From NCBI RefSeq assembly GCF_000698575.1, contig NZ_JFHD01000006.1, positions 186,001 to 250,000 on the forward strand: 64,000 bases of DNA. The letters are read 5' to 3'. Both the position numbers and the translations under genes were made by a program. Every line of letters starts with the position of its first letter. Position 1 is the first letter of the stretch. Positions 55,701 through 63,739 of the stretch are shown piece by piece. Under the pieces are notes generated by a model, which did not search any database, was not told the DNA's origin, and worked only from the letters and a program-made list of their open reading frames with translations. This DNA comes from Caballeronia zhejiangensis. GTDB lineage: Bacteria > Pseudomonadota > Gammaproteobacteria > Burkholderiales > Burkholderiaceae.

Positions 55701-56229
55701 GCGCGACAAGCTGAACGAAAGCGCGATTGTCCCATTCATTCGTGTCGCGCAGATGAATCCGAAGGCAAGCGTCCTGATCGTGGGTGGAGGCAGTTTGCTG
55801 GAGCCGTTCAAGGCATCGGTGGCCGCAGCTGGCGTCGACGCGCAGTTTGAGTTCACCGGCTATGTGCCCTATGGTGAGTTACCGGGTCTTTACCGTGACA
55901 TGGCGGTTTTCGTCGCGCCCGTATGGAAGGAGAGCTTCGGGCAAGTCAGCCCGTTCGCGATGAATATGGAAGTGCCCGTCGTCGGTTATGACGTGGGCGC
56001 AATCGGCGAGATCATCAACAACGACAGCTATCTCGCTCCGGCAGCCGATGCCGAGCGTCTCGCCCAGATCATCGACAATCTGTTGCACGACGACGCAGCG
56101 CGCAGAAAGCTTGCGCTCGACCATAGAAATCGGGCGCAGCAATACTTCTCGCTCGAAGCGATGGTATCGTCATACCGTGCTCTGTATGGGGAAGTGCTCG
56201 GGGCCGACGTTACAAAACACCCAGATTGA
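52729..56229 (+). CDS. WbdD-like methyltransferase/kinase/coiled-coil protein fused to a GT4 glycosyltransferase
   Basis: A 1166-residue four-part protein. Residues 80-220: SAM methyltransferase (VLEIGCGCGAITRFLG, 93-108). About 290-560: a kinase-like domain with a catalytic loop DALPRNLIL (Asp449, Asn454) and FFDLEW (Asp466) in the place of HRD and DFG. About 565-700: coiled coil rich in heptads of Leu/Ile/Glu/Arg. About 815-1160: a GT-B GT4 domain (RVLHVIANFMTGGSSKLVVD, IYPGSDFSHF, ESFGQVSPFAMNMEVP). The first three parts match in order the chain-terminating WbdD of E. coli O9a, where the coiled coil sets chain length. The GT4 fusion is the odd part. Start is a TTG at 52729 or ATG at 52750, neither with a good ribosome site. 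Confidence 0.85.
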   Translation: MTDYPSKMDLSGFFDFDESIRVWVERERKPFDYSDGEEQEQYLLDAVRDASDVSSGSMDLREKMIDWPSTYHLTPRRGNLLRPFASWFAGKRVLEIGCGCGAITRFLGEAGATVVSVEGSLMRATIARERCRDLPNVEIICATSEKIGVLGEFDAVMLIGVLEYARKFLGVDGTHRLLSDCVARLTEAGRVFVAIENQLGLKYFAGAAEDHTGVAMFGIEERYLPEGVATFGRKELGSHLDRASLSFQQWWYPFPDYKLPLSVLSEEAVCGRLEADFSPMIANASAADPQRPFYQAFSPERAWGPVYRNELAHALSNSFLAIASRQPLAGNDPDAAGFHYAVDRLPQFTKELQVRKTAHGPLMVTHRPLFASAGARSTGVENLPVADAPFVDGTHWQYRLSLLLSEPGWTQTTFTDWYMQWFDALRAKLGIAQGGLPALDAPVDARLVDALPRNLILDGGKASFFDLEWKYGETIEFGYLLFRGAYCSLWELRTVAVPKEGTPVRLRDLFEAALSCIGLSLSDEILKRYGRLEHQFQRGTTGRSTLDSEDVLHAELIVTPSIVNEVIRLNGDLLRKDAAISTQGAEIHRLEDLLVEKEEIVGALSADVRVLNERIVAEMGAKDDIIHRLGDEIHGLNLRLQKEDGRVERPAEVSDGHGKQEREAEEALLNEELIRHRKQAEVQANLIKMQAERIRRLERDQPHEQVKSFGDSGASADAEAAQLREAFAALRQSKWFRLRDALTQRPISGRQMARAGYLIGAMTTPAVLKRPLSRVVSQVRALVSPPPEPPAPRLPKAPVAPKGEGANAYIVRQKKPDLAERPRVLHVIANFMTGGSSKLVVDLIEGLGHRYRQTVLTSFIPTPQAYTGVDIHAISQPGEADQFLAFFRAHQPEFIHVHYWGDCDEPWYAKAFDAATGLGIPVVQNINTPVAPFVSPSIIHNVYVSKYVEREFGDPRAKNRVIYPGSDFSHFSLKEGEKAVGKKVGMVYRLERDKLNESAIVPFIRVAQMNPKASVLIVGGGSLLEPFKASVAAAGVDAQFEFTGYVPYGELPGLYRDMAVFVAPVWKESFGQVSPFAMNMEVPVVGYDVGAIGEIINNDSYLAPAADAERLAQIIDNLLHDDAARRKLALDHRNRAQQYFSLEAMVSSYRALYGEVLGADVTKHPD

Positions 56230-56238
56230 TCAATTTTC

Positions 56239-57573
56239 ATGAAAATCGCGCTTTTCGTTCATTGCTTTTTCCCAAGGCATTTCTATGGTACGGAGACCTA
56301 TACGCTGAATCTGGCACTTCGCCTGAAAGAACTTGGCCATGAACCGATCGTCGTCACCGCGATCTTCCCAGGGGAAGCACAGCAAGCCGAGTTGATCACG
56401 CACTACGAGTTCAAGGGTATCCCCGTCGTCTGCTTCGACAAGAACTACATGCCGAACCGGCGAGTAAGGGATACGTTCTATCAACCGGAGACGCGAGACG
56501 TATTCGACAAGTTACTCGACGAGATCAGACCGGATCTCGTGCACGTCACGCACCTGATCAATCACACCGCTATCTTGCTGGAGGTGCTCTGCGAGAAGGG
56601 CATTCCAACTGTTGGCACGCTCACCGACTTCTACGGTGTTTGCTTCAACAACAAACTTGAGAACGCCGCCGGTAATCTTTGCGCCGGTCCCAACCCGTCC
56701 CGCTCGAACTGCCTGGCATGCTACGGCAAGGCCGTCTCCATGCAACCCGGCAGCAGCCCTCGTTACCGTGTGTTTTCGAACGAAAAGTATGCCGAACGCG
56801 CAGCCAGTATCATCATGCGCGCTCGTGGCTTGGATCGGGTGATGCGCAGTTCGATCGGCGCGGTCATCGAAGACCTGAGAATGCGGCCAGATACCTTGCG
56901 AGAGATGTATGCCCAGTACGCCGCGCTGATCACGCCGACCGCGTTTCTGCAACACGCTTACAAGGAAAACGGATTCACGAACCCGATGCATGCCATCTGG
57001 TTTGGCACCGACATCGACCGCACGCTGAGCACCGAAAGAAGCAGAGGCAGCGTGGTGCGCTTCGGCTTCATTGGACAGATCGCACCGCACAAAGGCACGG
57101 ATCTGCTGATCCGTGCTTTCAGCCGTCTGCCGAAGGGTAGTGCGACGTTAGATATTTACGGGCCGGCTGAGCAGGATCCGCGATACTTTGCGACGCTCAA
57201 GGAGATGGCGACCGAGGGCGTGAATTTCCGTGGAACGTTTCCGTCTGCCGACATGGCGCGCGTGCTGTCGCAGGTGGACGTTCTCGTCATTCCCTCGGTG
57301 TGGTACGAGAACAGTCCGCTGGTCCTGCTCGACGCGCTCGCCACCAAAACCCCGGTTATCGTTTCCGATGTCGAAGGGCTAACGGAATTCATCAGCGAGG
57401 ATGAAACGGGGATGTCGTTCGAGCGTGGTTCGGTGCACGCGCTGGCGGTCGCGATGCAGCGACTGGTCCATGACCGCGGGTTCCTCGATGCGATGATCGC
57501 GAAAACCGCTTATCCACGTACCGTCCTTGATATGGTGGAGGACACGGTGAGGGTGTACCACTCTGTTGCCTAA
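56239..57573 (+). CDS. GT4 family glycosyltransferase with a cysteine cluster
   Basis: A 444-residue GT-B transferase: FFPRHFYGTETYTLNLALRL at the N-terminus, LVHVTHLINHTAILLE, then the C-terminal nucleotide-sugar domain RFGFIGQIAPHKGTDLLIRA and VWYENSPLVLLDALATKTPV, with a conserved E near ENSPLVLLDA. Four cysteines at 135, 148, 158 and 161 (the last two in NCLACYG) lie together in the N-terminal domain and could bind a metal ion. Starts 9 bp after the WbdD-like fusion and is the last gene of the plus-strand cluster. Confidence 0.9.
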   Translation: MKIALFVHCFFPRHFYGTETYTLNLALRLKELGHEPIVVTAIFPGEAQQAELITHYEFKGIPVVCFDKNYMPNRRVRDTFYQPETRDVFDKLLDEIRPDLVHVTHLINHTAILLEVLCEKGIPTVGTLTDFYGVCFNNKLENAAGNLCAGPNPSRSNCLACYGKAVSMQPGSSPRYRVFSNEKYAERAASIIMRARGLDRVMRSSIGAVIEDLRMRPDTLREMYAQYAALITPTAFLQHAYKENGFTNPMHAIWFGTDIDRTLSTERSRGSVVRFGFIGQIAPHKGTDLLIRAFSRLPKGSATLDIYGPAEQDPRYFATLKEMATEGVNFRGTFPSADMARVLSQVDVLVIPSVWYENSPLVLLDALATKTPVIVSDVEGLTEFISEDETGMSFERGSVHALAVAMQRLVHDRGFLDAMIAKTAYPRTVLDMVEDTVRVYHSVA

Positions 57574-57589
57574 TAACGATGCGCCGCGA

Positions 57590-59275
57590 CTACTGTCTGA
57601 CTGTCACCCTAGTCATCGCGATATTCGCTGGCACTGCCGAGATTAGAAGGCGTGAAGCATTCCAGTCGGTAGCGCATCCGTTACAACTTATCGGAGCAAG
57701 CCCGTGACGATCGTATAGCGCCACTGCTACGTGCGCGACGCGCGCCAGTTCCCCCGGTTCCAGCGGTAGCGTATTCATCCACGCGTCGCCTGTATGGGCA
57801 GTACGCGCGCCGGTCTCCATCACGAAATCGCGCTGGCCGACCATCACACCGCGGCTATCGAGCAAGTGAACCGCGACGGAGTGATCAAGGCGATGCGTTG
57901 CAGTGCTTGTCCATACAAAGCGGAGTCGTTGTGGTGACGCGCGCGTGCCACCGTCGATATATACCTCAGCGAGTTGATCTCCTGTCGCAAAGGTTGCGGG
58001 TCCACTGAAAAGAATTTCAGCGATTGCGCCGTGCTCTGGGGCGCTTCGCACCGACGGCTGGATAGTGACCAATACGTAGAGGACCAACCCAAACGCGGCG
58101 AGACCAGCAACATCGCGCGGATACGTCGATCGGCTTGTCGTTGTGGGCGGCTGGCTCACGCGTCCCGGAGGACGCGGCTTGAGCAGCCGCAATGCGGGCT
58201 TCTCGACGAACCAATGTAGGAGCGCCGCGAGAAACAGTCCGCTCGCCCAATAGATCGCGGTGACTTCCCCTCGAGGCATTGCATCGAAAAGGCCTGGTGC
58301 TACCTGTCGATAAAGCAAAAAGACGGGGTGGGTCAGATAGAGCGCAAAGCTGATCTCGCCGAGAAAGACCAACACTCGCCAGTTCAACACACGAGTCGCG
58401 AAGCCCCGCGAGAAAGCGAAAGCTCCGATGAAGAGAGGAAACGTGACTAATCCGAGGCCTGTTGTTCCCAGCACGAGGCCCCATAGCGGAGCCGTCGCCG
58501 ACACGTACTTTTCTAGACGATGCGATATCAGCAACGACGCTATCACCATGACTAGCGCTGTCACCTCCACGAGTGTATCGCGCGTAAAAGACGTTCGCGT
58601 CCGCCAGGCAGGTGCGTGGCGGCGATAGGCGACGGCCGTTAGCATTCCGAGAAAAAACTCAATAACTCGCGGCAACGGGTTAATGTACGCGAGAAAGTCC
58701 GCGTTCACCTCGAAGCCTGGCACCTTGAAAAGCCAGCTGGCAGCGATCCAGAAGCTTGCTGTCAACAGCGCAAGAACTGGCAGCTTCCACTTCCAATTGC
58801 GCGCAATGCCGAGCAGCAGAAACGGAAAGCATAGGTAAAAGAAAAACTCCGTCGAGATACTCCACGACACGGTGTTGTAAGCTGTGACCAGTGGCTGGTA
58901 GGGCACCCAAGCGTGTACGAGTAGCACGTACGCCGTAGTTATCCATGCCCGAAAGTGCTCCGGCAAGCCGTAGTATGAAACATTGCGAATCAGCAGCAAT
59001 AGCAGGATCGTTGCCGCGATGTGGCATGGCCAGATGCGCGCGATGCGGGCGACATAGAACTGTAGGACGGAGCGACGATCGGGCAATACCGGGTGGTTAT
59101 ATGTGAGCACAAAGCCAGACAGGACGAAGAAAAACGAGACGCCCTGCGCAAGCGCAAGGTGACTAGTCCAGCCAATACTCAATCCGCGATCCAGGCCGTG
59201 TAACGCTACGATCATGGCGGCGGCGAAGAACCGCATCGAAGTGAGAGAGTCGATGCGGGAACTCGCGTCTTTCAT
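57590..59275 (-). CDS. Acyltransferase 3 protein with an extra C-terminal extracytoplasmic domain
   Basis: A 561-residue membrane protein. The acyltransferase 3 core (residues 1-about 365) has SLTSMRFFAAAMIVALHGLD with Arg15 and His26 and about ten hydrophobic segments. After a Pro/Thr-rich link and one more membrane segment (DVAGLAAFGLVLYVLVTI), the last about 150 residues form a soluble domain (AEVYIDGGTRASPQ, VAVHLLDSRGVMVGQRDFVM, ELARVAHVAVALYDRHGLAP) with beta-sandwich character, not the SGNH domain usual for OafA types. It converges on the GT4 gene with 16 bp between. Likely acylates the surface polysaccharide. Lower G+C by eye than the plus-strand genes. Confidence 0.87.
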   Translation of the reverse strand: MKDASSRIDSLTSMRFFAAAMIVALHGLDRGLSIGWTSHLALAQGVSFFFVLSGFVLTYNHPVLPDRRSVLQFYVARIARIWPCHIAATILLLLLIRNVSYYGLPEHFRAWITTAYVLLVHAWVPYQPLVTAYNTVSWSISTEFFFYLCFPFLLLGIARNWKWKLPVLALLTASFWIAASWLFKVPGFEVNADFLAYINPLPRVIEFFLGMLTAVAYRRHAPAWRTRTSFTRDTLVEVTALVMVIASLLISHRLEKYVSATAPLWGLVLGTTGLGLVTFPLFIGAFAFSRGFATRVLNWRVLVFLGEISFALYLTHPVFLLYRQVAPGLFDAMPRGEVTAIYWASGLFLAALLHWFVEKPALRLLKPRPPGRVSQPPTTTSRSTYPRDVAGLAAFGLVLYVLVTIQPSVRSAPEHGAIAEILFSGPATFATGDQLAEVYIDGGTRASPQRLRFVWTSTATHRLDHSVAVHLLDSRGVMVGQRDFVMETGARTAHTGDAWMNTLPLEPGELARVAHVAVALYDRHGLAPISCNGCATDWNASRLLISAVPANIAMTRVTVRQ

Positions 59276-59357
59276 CGCTTGACAGTAGGAGGTAGAAGTG
59301 GACGGAATTCAATCGTACGCGACCTGCGCCGAATAGAGATGATGCGCGCCTGCGTTG
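59276..59357. other. Short gap in the minus-strand operon
   Basis: 82 bp between the large membrane protein and the acyltransferase, with no clear promoter or terminator. The two genes can be co-transcribed. Confidence 0.4.
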
Positions 59358-61661
59358 TCATGGGGCCACCTCCAACTGGACCTGGAATTGGCGGCACAAA
59401 TGCAGGGCGCCTCCCTGCTGCTGTGCGAGCCCAAGCATGTATTTTCCGCGCAGATCGGACAAATCGAGTTTCGATTCGAAGCCTGATTCCGTTAGCGACG
59501 CGTGACCGTACGCCGTTGCGACGTCCGGACGGTGTTGGAGGTGCGTCGGCGCAAACCTGATTTGTCCAAAAGAGTCAGTGACTGTAACGAATGTGCGATC
59601 AGTAAGGCGCCCGTCGGATGCCGAGGCGGCCAACCATCCTTGCAAGCGGAGGATACCTGATGCGCGGATGGATGCAGGAATCGGGTTCTGCTCGTTCGAT
59701 GCGTCGATGGAGCCGTCGCAGTTCAGCGGTTCCGCGTACTCGACGCCGGACGGCAGGGCGACGGGCCGATCGAACGGCTGGAGCTTAAATTGCTTGATCG
59801 GCACCTCAATCCATTGAGCGTCGAATGTTGGCGTTAGGTAACCGGAGTTCGGCGTTTCAAGCTTCACCGCCGTCACTGTCACTCCTTGCCACGAGAAGCC
59901 GTTTGGCAGCGGCGACACCCAGATGCCGCTTTCTGCGTTCAGAATGTTCGCTCGATAGACGCGTTCCTCGCCGGTCGACAGGCGATAGTGGATCAGTACG
60001 AGACCGCCACGAAATAACATGTTCTTCAACCGGCCGCGCAGCGTGAACCGAAGTTGCGGCTTTAGCTTAACGACGCCCTCGACATTTTTCGGTATCTCTA
60101 GCCATTCGCCGAAGCGCACATCTCGGATATTGCTCAGCGGTTCTTCCGCGTAACGCACATGCTTGTCGTTCGCTTCCAATAGTGTAGCGGGTATGCCGCG
60201 AGTGGTCTTGAACATCTCGACAGGATGGTAGTTCAGCAATATGGTGCTTGACGTCAGTGGATCCTCGTTCAACGCCAGCTTGCCGTCAAAGCCATCGAAC
60301 GGATTGCACTCCGCGTTTCCACATGCAATTCCTGCCGTCCATAATACAAAACGCGGACGGCCAGATGACTCGAAGAACTCCTCGTTCATTGCGTCCAATT
60401 TCGGTGTCAACGTCATGTAGTTCTGGAACACCGGGCGATGCACGTAGTTCAGTCCGTTTGCAAAGGCGTACTCATTGTGGTACGGATAGACGTCGATGGA
60501 CTGTTTGCCGATGCGCGCTAGGACCGGGTCGCTAAGCTTGAACTGCGGATAGACGCTCGCCATTCGGGCGTCGTATGGCGTGTCGAAGTTGACCGCGGGC
60601 CGCAGTGGGCGGTGCACCGGCCCGCCCGGATAGCTTGGCGAGACGCACATCACGTATAGGGCTGCGACCGAAACAACAAATAGCAGCCGGCCAAGGCGTC
60701 CTCCGTCGAACAACATCAGGCAGCAAACAACCGCCATCGGCACGACGAAGTATGCAATGTAGTGATCCGTGCGGCTGAATCCTAGCTTGAACAAAACGAG
60801 GAATAGTGCGTCGATGGGTAAGAGTAGTGCAGGACGGCGCAGCACCCCAAAAAGGTTCAGCGCTAGCGCGACACACCCTGCCGCGACGAACGTTTTCGTA
60901 CTGTTCGTCACCTGCAGCGTCATGTCGACCGAGTTGCCGAAACTCAACTGGCTGTTGATTATAAGATACTGCGCAAGGCTGGCCGGATGATGAAAGATTA
61001 CGAGCCCAATGAACACGTAACCGAGGACGCCGCCCACCGTCAGCATTGCCAACTCGTCGATGCGTCGTCGCCGTAGTGCGCGCCCGAAGAAATAGGCGCC
61101 GAAAGTCAGCGTTGCGACGGTCCCGTAAAAGAAGCGCATGTAAAGTGCGACGCTGACAAGCACACCAAGCACGAACAACATGAGTCGGCTAAGCGTGCGC
61201 GGCGTCGGCTCTGCGTAGTGCAACCACGCCACGAGTGAGAGCGGCCACATGAAGAGTGCAACGTTGACGATCGGACTGCCGAAGAACAGTACATATGTCA
61301 CGCCGAACAACAGAAGCGCCCGACGCCGCGCAGCGACGGCAACCAGCGCAGCCCAGAATATGCCGTTAATCGCGCACACAAGTGCTATCGACGTCCAGTA
61401 TGCAAGGGCGCTGTACATCGACGTGGTACCGCCGGTCAGCCAAAAGAGCGGTCCGTAGCTGAACAGGAAGTCCTGGTCGCCCCGAAACATTTGATTGGTA
61501 AGATTAACCCACTGTTCGACGTTGCTGTTGGAACCGGAAGTGGTCGGAAATCTGAGTTGCCCGAAGACAACTACGACGACGAGTCCGAAGACAAGCAACT
61601 CAATCGCGTAACGATGTCTCAACCAGGGCGTTGCGGCAGGAGATACGGCGTTGCTGTTCAT
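59358..61661 (-). CDS. Large GT-C-like polytopic membrane protein, putative lipid-carrier-dependent glycosyltransferase
   Basis: A 767-residue protein with about ten hydrophobic segments in residues 20-345 followed by a 420-residue extracytoplasmic part. The loop after the first segment (EQWVNLTNQMFRGDQDFLF, SYGPLFWLTGG) resembles the first loop of GT-C transferases, where acidic residues and a GPL-type motif bind the lipid-linked sugar. The C-terminal part is beta-rich (VKLKPQLRFTLRGRLKNML, SGIWVSPLPNGFSWQGVTVT) and may bind the acceptor glycan. I do not recognise a named family. The ATG at 61661 (MNSNAVSPAA) is preferred over one at 61712. Confidence 0.7.
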   Translation of the reverse strand: MNSNAVSPAATPWLRHRYAIELLVFGLVVVVVFGQLRFPTTSGSNSNVEQWVNLTNQMFRGDQDFLFSYGPLFWLTGGTTSMYSALAYWTSIALVCAINGIFWAALVAVAARRRALLLFGVTYVLFFGSPIVNVALFMWPLSLVAWLHYAEPTPRTLSRLMLFVLGVLVSVALYMRFFYGTVATLTFGAYFFGRALRRRRIDELAMLTVGGVLGYVFIGLVIFHHPASLAQYLIINSQLSFGNSVDMTLQVTNSTKTFVAAGCVALALNLFGVLRRPALLLPIDALFLVLFKLGFSRTDHYIAYFVVPMAVVCCLMLFDGGRLGRLLFVVSVAALYVMCVSPSYPGGPVHRPLRPAVNFDTPYDARMASVYPQFKLSDPVLARIGKQSIDVYPYHNEYAFANGLNYVHRPVFQNYMTLTPKLDAMNEEFFESSGRPRFVLWTAGIACGNAECNPFDGFDGKLALNEDPLTSSTILLNYHPVEMFKTTRGIPATLLEANDKHVRYAEEPLSNIRDVRFGEWLEIPKNVEGVVKLKPQLRFTLRGRLKNMLFRGGLVLIHYRLSTGEERVYRANILNAESGIWVSPLPNGFSWQGVTVTAVKLETPNSGYLTPTFDAQWIEVPIKQFKLQPFDRPVALPSGVEYAEPLNCDGSIDASNEQNPIPASIRASGILRLQGWLAASASDGRLTDRTFVTVTDSFGQIRFAPTHLQHRPDVATAYGHASLTESGFESKLDLSDLRGKYMLGLAQQQGGALHLCRQFQVQLEVAP

Positions 61662-61716
61662 AACGTTGTGACGACGGTGGAGGCGCGACGGGTGGCGCGG
61701 GGCGCCACCCATGCGA

Positions 61717-62532
61717 TCAGTTGTTGTAGTGGCCGAGGCAGACCCGGAATAGCACTTTTAGCACCGTCAAGTTGCCTCGTACCGCGCTGATTTTTGTCGG
61801 GACTTCACCCTTCGGGTAACGGCGCGAAGTGGCCAGCTCGACACAGCGATATCCCAGCTTGGGGGCGCGGTAGGACAGATAGAAAAGCAACTCATACGAC
61901 GAGAAGACGTCACGGAAGATGGCGAGCCGTGGGTCTAATAACATGCGCCGGCTGTATGCACGGAAACCCTGAGTCGTGTCAGTCCAGCGGAAGCCGGACG
62001 CGATACTCAAAAGCGGCGCGTGCACGAGGCGGATAGCGATGTAGCGCGAAAGCGGCGTATTCTCCGCGACGCCGCCCGGTAAGAAACGTGACGCCTGAAC
62101 GAAGTCATACTCATTCGAAAGCGCCTCGATGAAGCGAGGAATTGTGTCGGGATCGTCCTTGTCGTTGCCGTCGATCGTGACGATATACTCATAACCCTGA
62201 TCCAACACAAACGCATACGCGCAGCGCAATTGCGCGCTCAATTTGCCGGGCGCGGTCTTCCGCAGCAGTCCCCGCACGTTCTGGCTGCGCAGGAAGTCCT
62301 CGGCTAGCGAGCCGTCAGTGCTGCCGCCGTCGACGATGACAATATCGGCGCGGTCGTCGATCTTCAACGCATGCATGCGCACCAGAAGGTTGCGGATGCG
62401 TTCGCCTTCGTTGATCACCGGAATGACGACGCACGCCTTGTGGCAGCGTCCAAGCCACATGAGCGTACTGAAGGCCGGTACCTGCCAGGTCGAGCGGTCG
62501 TCGCGCAGGGGCGAATCGGAAGTTGTGTTCAT
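61717..62532 (-). CDS. GT2 polyprenyl-phosphate glycosyltransferase (DPM1/GtrB-like)
   Basis: A 271-residue GT2 enzyme: CVVIPVINEGERIRNLL, ADIVIVDGGSTDGSLA, VTIDGNDKDDPDTIPRFIEA (acidic metal site), FVQASRFLPGG and TDTTQGFRAYSRRML, the last typical of DPM1-type transferases that load a sugar on dolichyl or undecaprenyl phosphate. No C-terminal membrane segments are visible, as in soluble DPM1. Start at 62532. Located between the carrier protein gene and the GT-C-like gene, the position of GtrB in O-antigen modification operons. Confidence 0.9.
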   Translation of the reverse strand: MNTTSDSPLRDDRSTWQVPAFSTLMWLGRCHKACVVIPVINEGERIRNLLVRMHALKIDDRADIVIVDGGSTDGSLAEDFLRSQNVRGLLRKTAPGKLSAQLRCAYAFVLDQGYEYIVTIDGNDKDDPDTIPRFIEALSNEYDFVQASRFLPGGVAENTPLSRYIAIRLVHAPLLSIASGFRWTDTTQGFRAYSRRMLLDPRLAIFRDVFSSYELLFYLSYRAPKLGYRCVELATSRRYPKGEVPTKISAVRGNLTVLKVLFRVCLGHYNN

Positions 62533-62540
62533 TGATGTAC

Positions 62541-62897
62541 TTAAGCTACACGCAGGGTCAGCAGAACCACGCCGGTCACGATGAAGCAAATGCCTGCGCC
62601 GGTCGTCCAGTGAAACGGCTCGCGGAAAATCAGCACCGAACTCAGTGCGACGGTCGCGATCGCGCCTGAAGTCAGAACGGGGTGAGCGACGTTCAGCGGC
62701 AGCCGCGCGAGCGCCGCCGCGTACAGCAGGAACGCCGCGCCATATAGCCCCAGGCCGAGCCAGAACGGCCAGTTGGTCAACGCGGCCATCGGATCGGCAG
62801 GCGACGGGAATTTCCGAGGCGGAAGCATCGCGAACTTGACGAGTACGCTGGCCGCCGCGTTGGAACCGATGCCCAACGCAAGAATGATCCACTTCAT
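62541..62897 (-). CDS. Four-helix EamA/ArnE-type carrier protein, putative lipid-sugar flippase
   Basis: A 118-residue membrane protein with four hydrophobic segments (WIILALGIGSNAAASVLVKF, WPFWLGLGLYGAAFLLYAAA, HPVLTSGAIATVALSSVLIF, GAGICFIVTGVVLL), the size and pattern of ArnE/ArnF subunits that flip undecaprenyl-phosphate-aminoarabinose. Its start overlaps the stop of the isomerase by one base (TAATG). Next to a DPM1-like GT2, it could move the lipid-linked sugar across the inner membrane, taking the role of GtrA. Confidence 0.85.
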   Translation of the reverse strand: MKWIILALGIGSNAAASVLVKFAMLPPRKFPSPADPMAALTNWPFWLGLGLYGAAFLLYAAALARLPLNVAHPVLTSGAIATVALSSVLIFREPFHWTTGAGICFIVTGVVLLTLRVA

Positions 62898-63739
62898 TAG
62901 CGCGCTCCGGCTCCTGTGCCGCGGTAATGCGAAATCGTCGTCCTGAGCGCGCGCTCGATCGAGACGTCGTGCGGCTCGTCTTTCGTCGCGATCATTTCGA
63001 TGGTGACAATGTGATCCGGCAAATGCTCGCGAACGGCGGTCGCAAGGGCGTCGTGGTCGCCGTCGCCGTCGCCAACGGGAACCAAGTCCGGCTCGCTCAA
63101 GTGCACATGGCCGATTGCCCTCGCGCACTCACGCACGATCGTCGCCGGGTCTTCCCCGTTGATCGTAATCGCGCCGGTGTCGAGCTGCATCCTGATGGCC
63201 GGATGCGCGACCTGATTCACAATGCTCAGCGTCTCTAGGCTGGTCGTCATGAAGTTCGCACCGTAACGCGGCGGATTCGGCTCCAGACAGACGATGACGC
63301 CCTGTTCGGCGGCGATGTCGCCGAGACGGCCGAAGAACGGCAAGGCGATGTCGAGCACATCCGCATCCGAGATTCCCACGCGGTCGCGATTCTTCGGCGA
63401 GCCGAATACGAGGCGCGTAGCTCCGACGCCGCCGCCGATCCGGCACACCGCGGCGAGATGCGCGAGCATCGCTTCGCGGCTGGCCGTATCGCCGAAGAGA
63501 TTGAGTCCCGAGGTGCCGAAGAGGAGCGACTGCATGCCGACGAGTTCGAATCCGCGGTTCGCCCACCAGTTCTTCACGCGTGCCATGTCGCCGGCGGTGG
63601 CCTTTGCCGGGTGGGGAAAGTATTTGCCCGGCGCGATGTCGATGGCGTCCACGCCGTGACGCGCGCAGAGCGCGGCCAGCGTTTGGTCTTCAGCGACGTC
63701 CCAGGCAATATTCGATACGGATATTCTCACGCCTGTCAC
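62897..63739 (-). CDS. Sugar phosphate isomerase/epimerase-like TIM-barrel protein
   Basis: A 280-residue xylose-isomerase-like TIM barrel: ISVSNIAWDVAEDQTLA, ELVGMQSLLFGTSGLNLFG, VIVCLEPNPPRYGANFM (metal-binding Glu), IRMQLDTGAITING (metal-binding Asp), IGHVHLSEPDLVPVGDGDGD and TIEMIATKD. Substrate unknown; position in the operon suggests it makes or rearranges the sugar that the GT2/flippase/GT-C set transfers. Start overlaps the preceding epimerase stop (ATGA at 63736-63739). Confidence 0.88.
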   Translation of the reverse strand: MTGVRISVSNIAWDVAEDQTLAALCARHGVDAIDIAPGKYFPHPAKATAGDMARVKNWWANRGFELVGMQSLLFGTSGLNLFGDTASREAMLAHLAAVCRIGGGVGATRLVFGSPKNRDRVGISDADVLDIALPFFGRLGDIAAEQGVIVCLEPNPPRYGANFMTTSLETLSIVNQVAHPAIRMQLDTGAITINGEDPATIVRECARAIGHVHLSEPDLVPVGDGDGDHDALATAVREHLPDHIVTIEMIATKDEPHDVSIERALRTTISHYRGTGAGAR

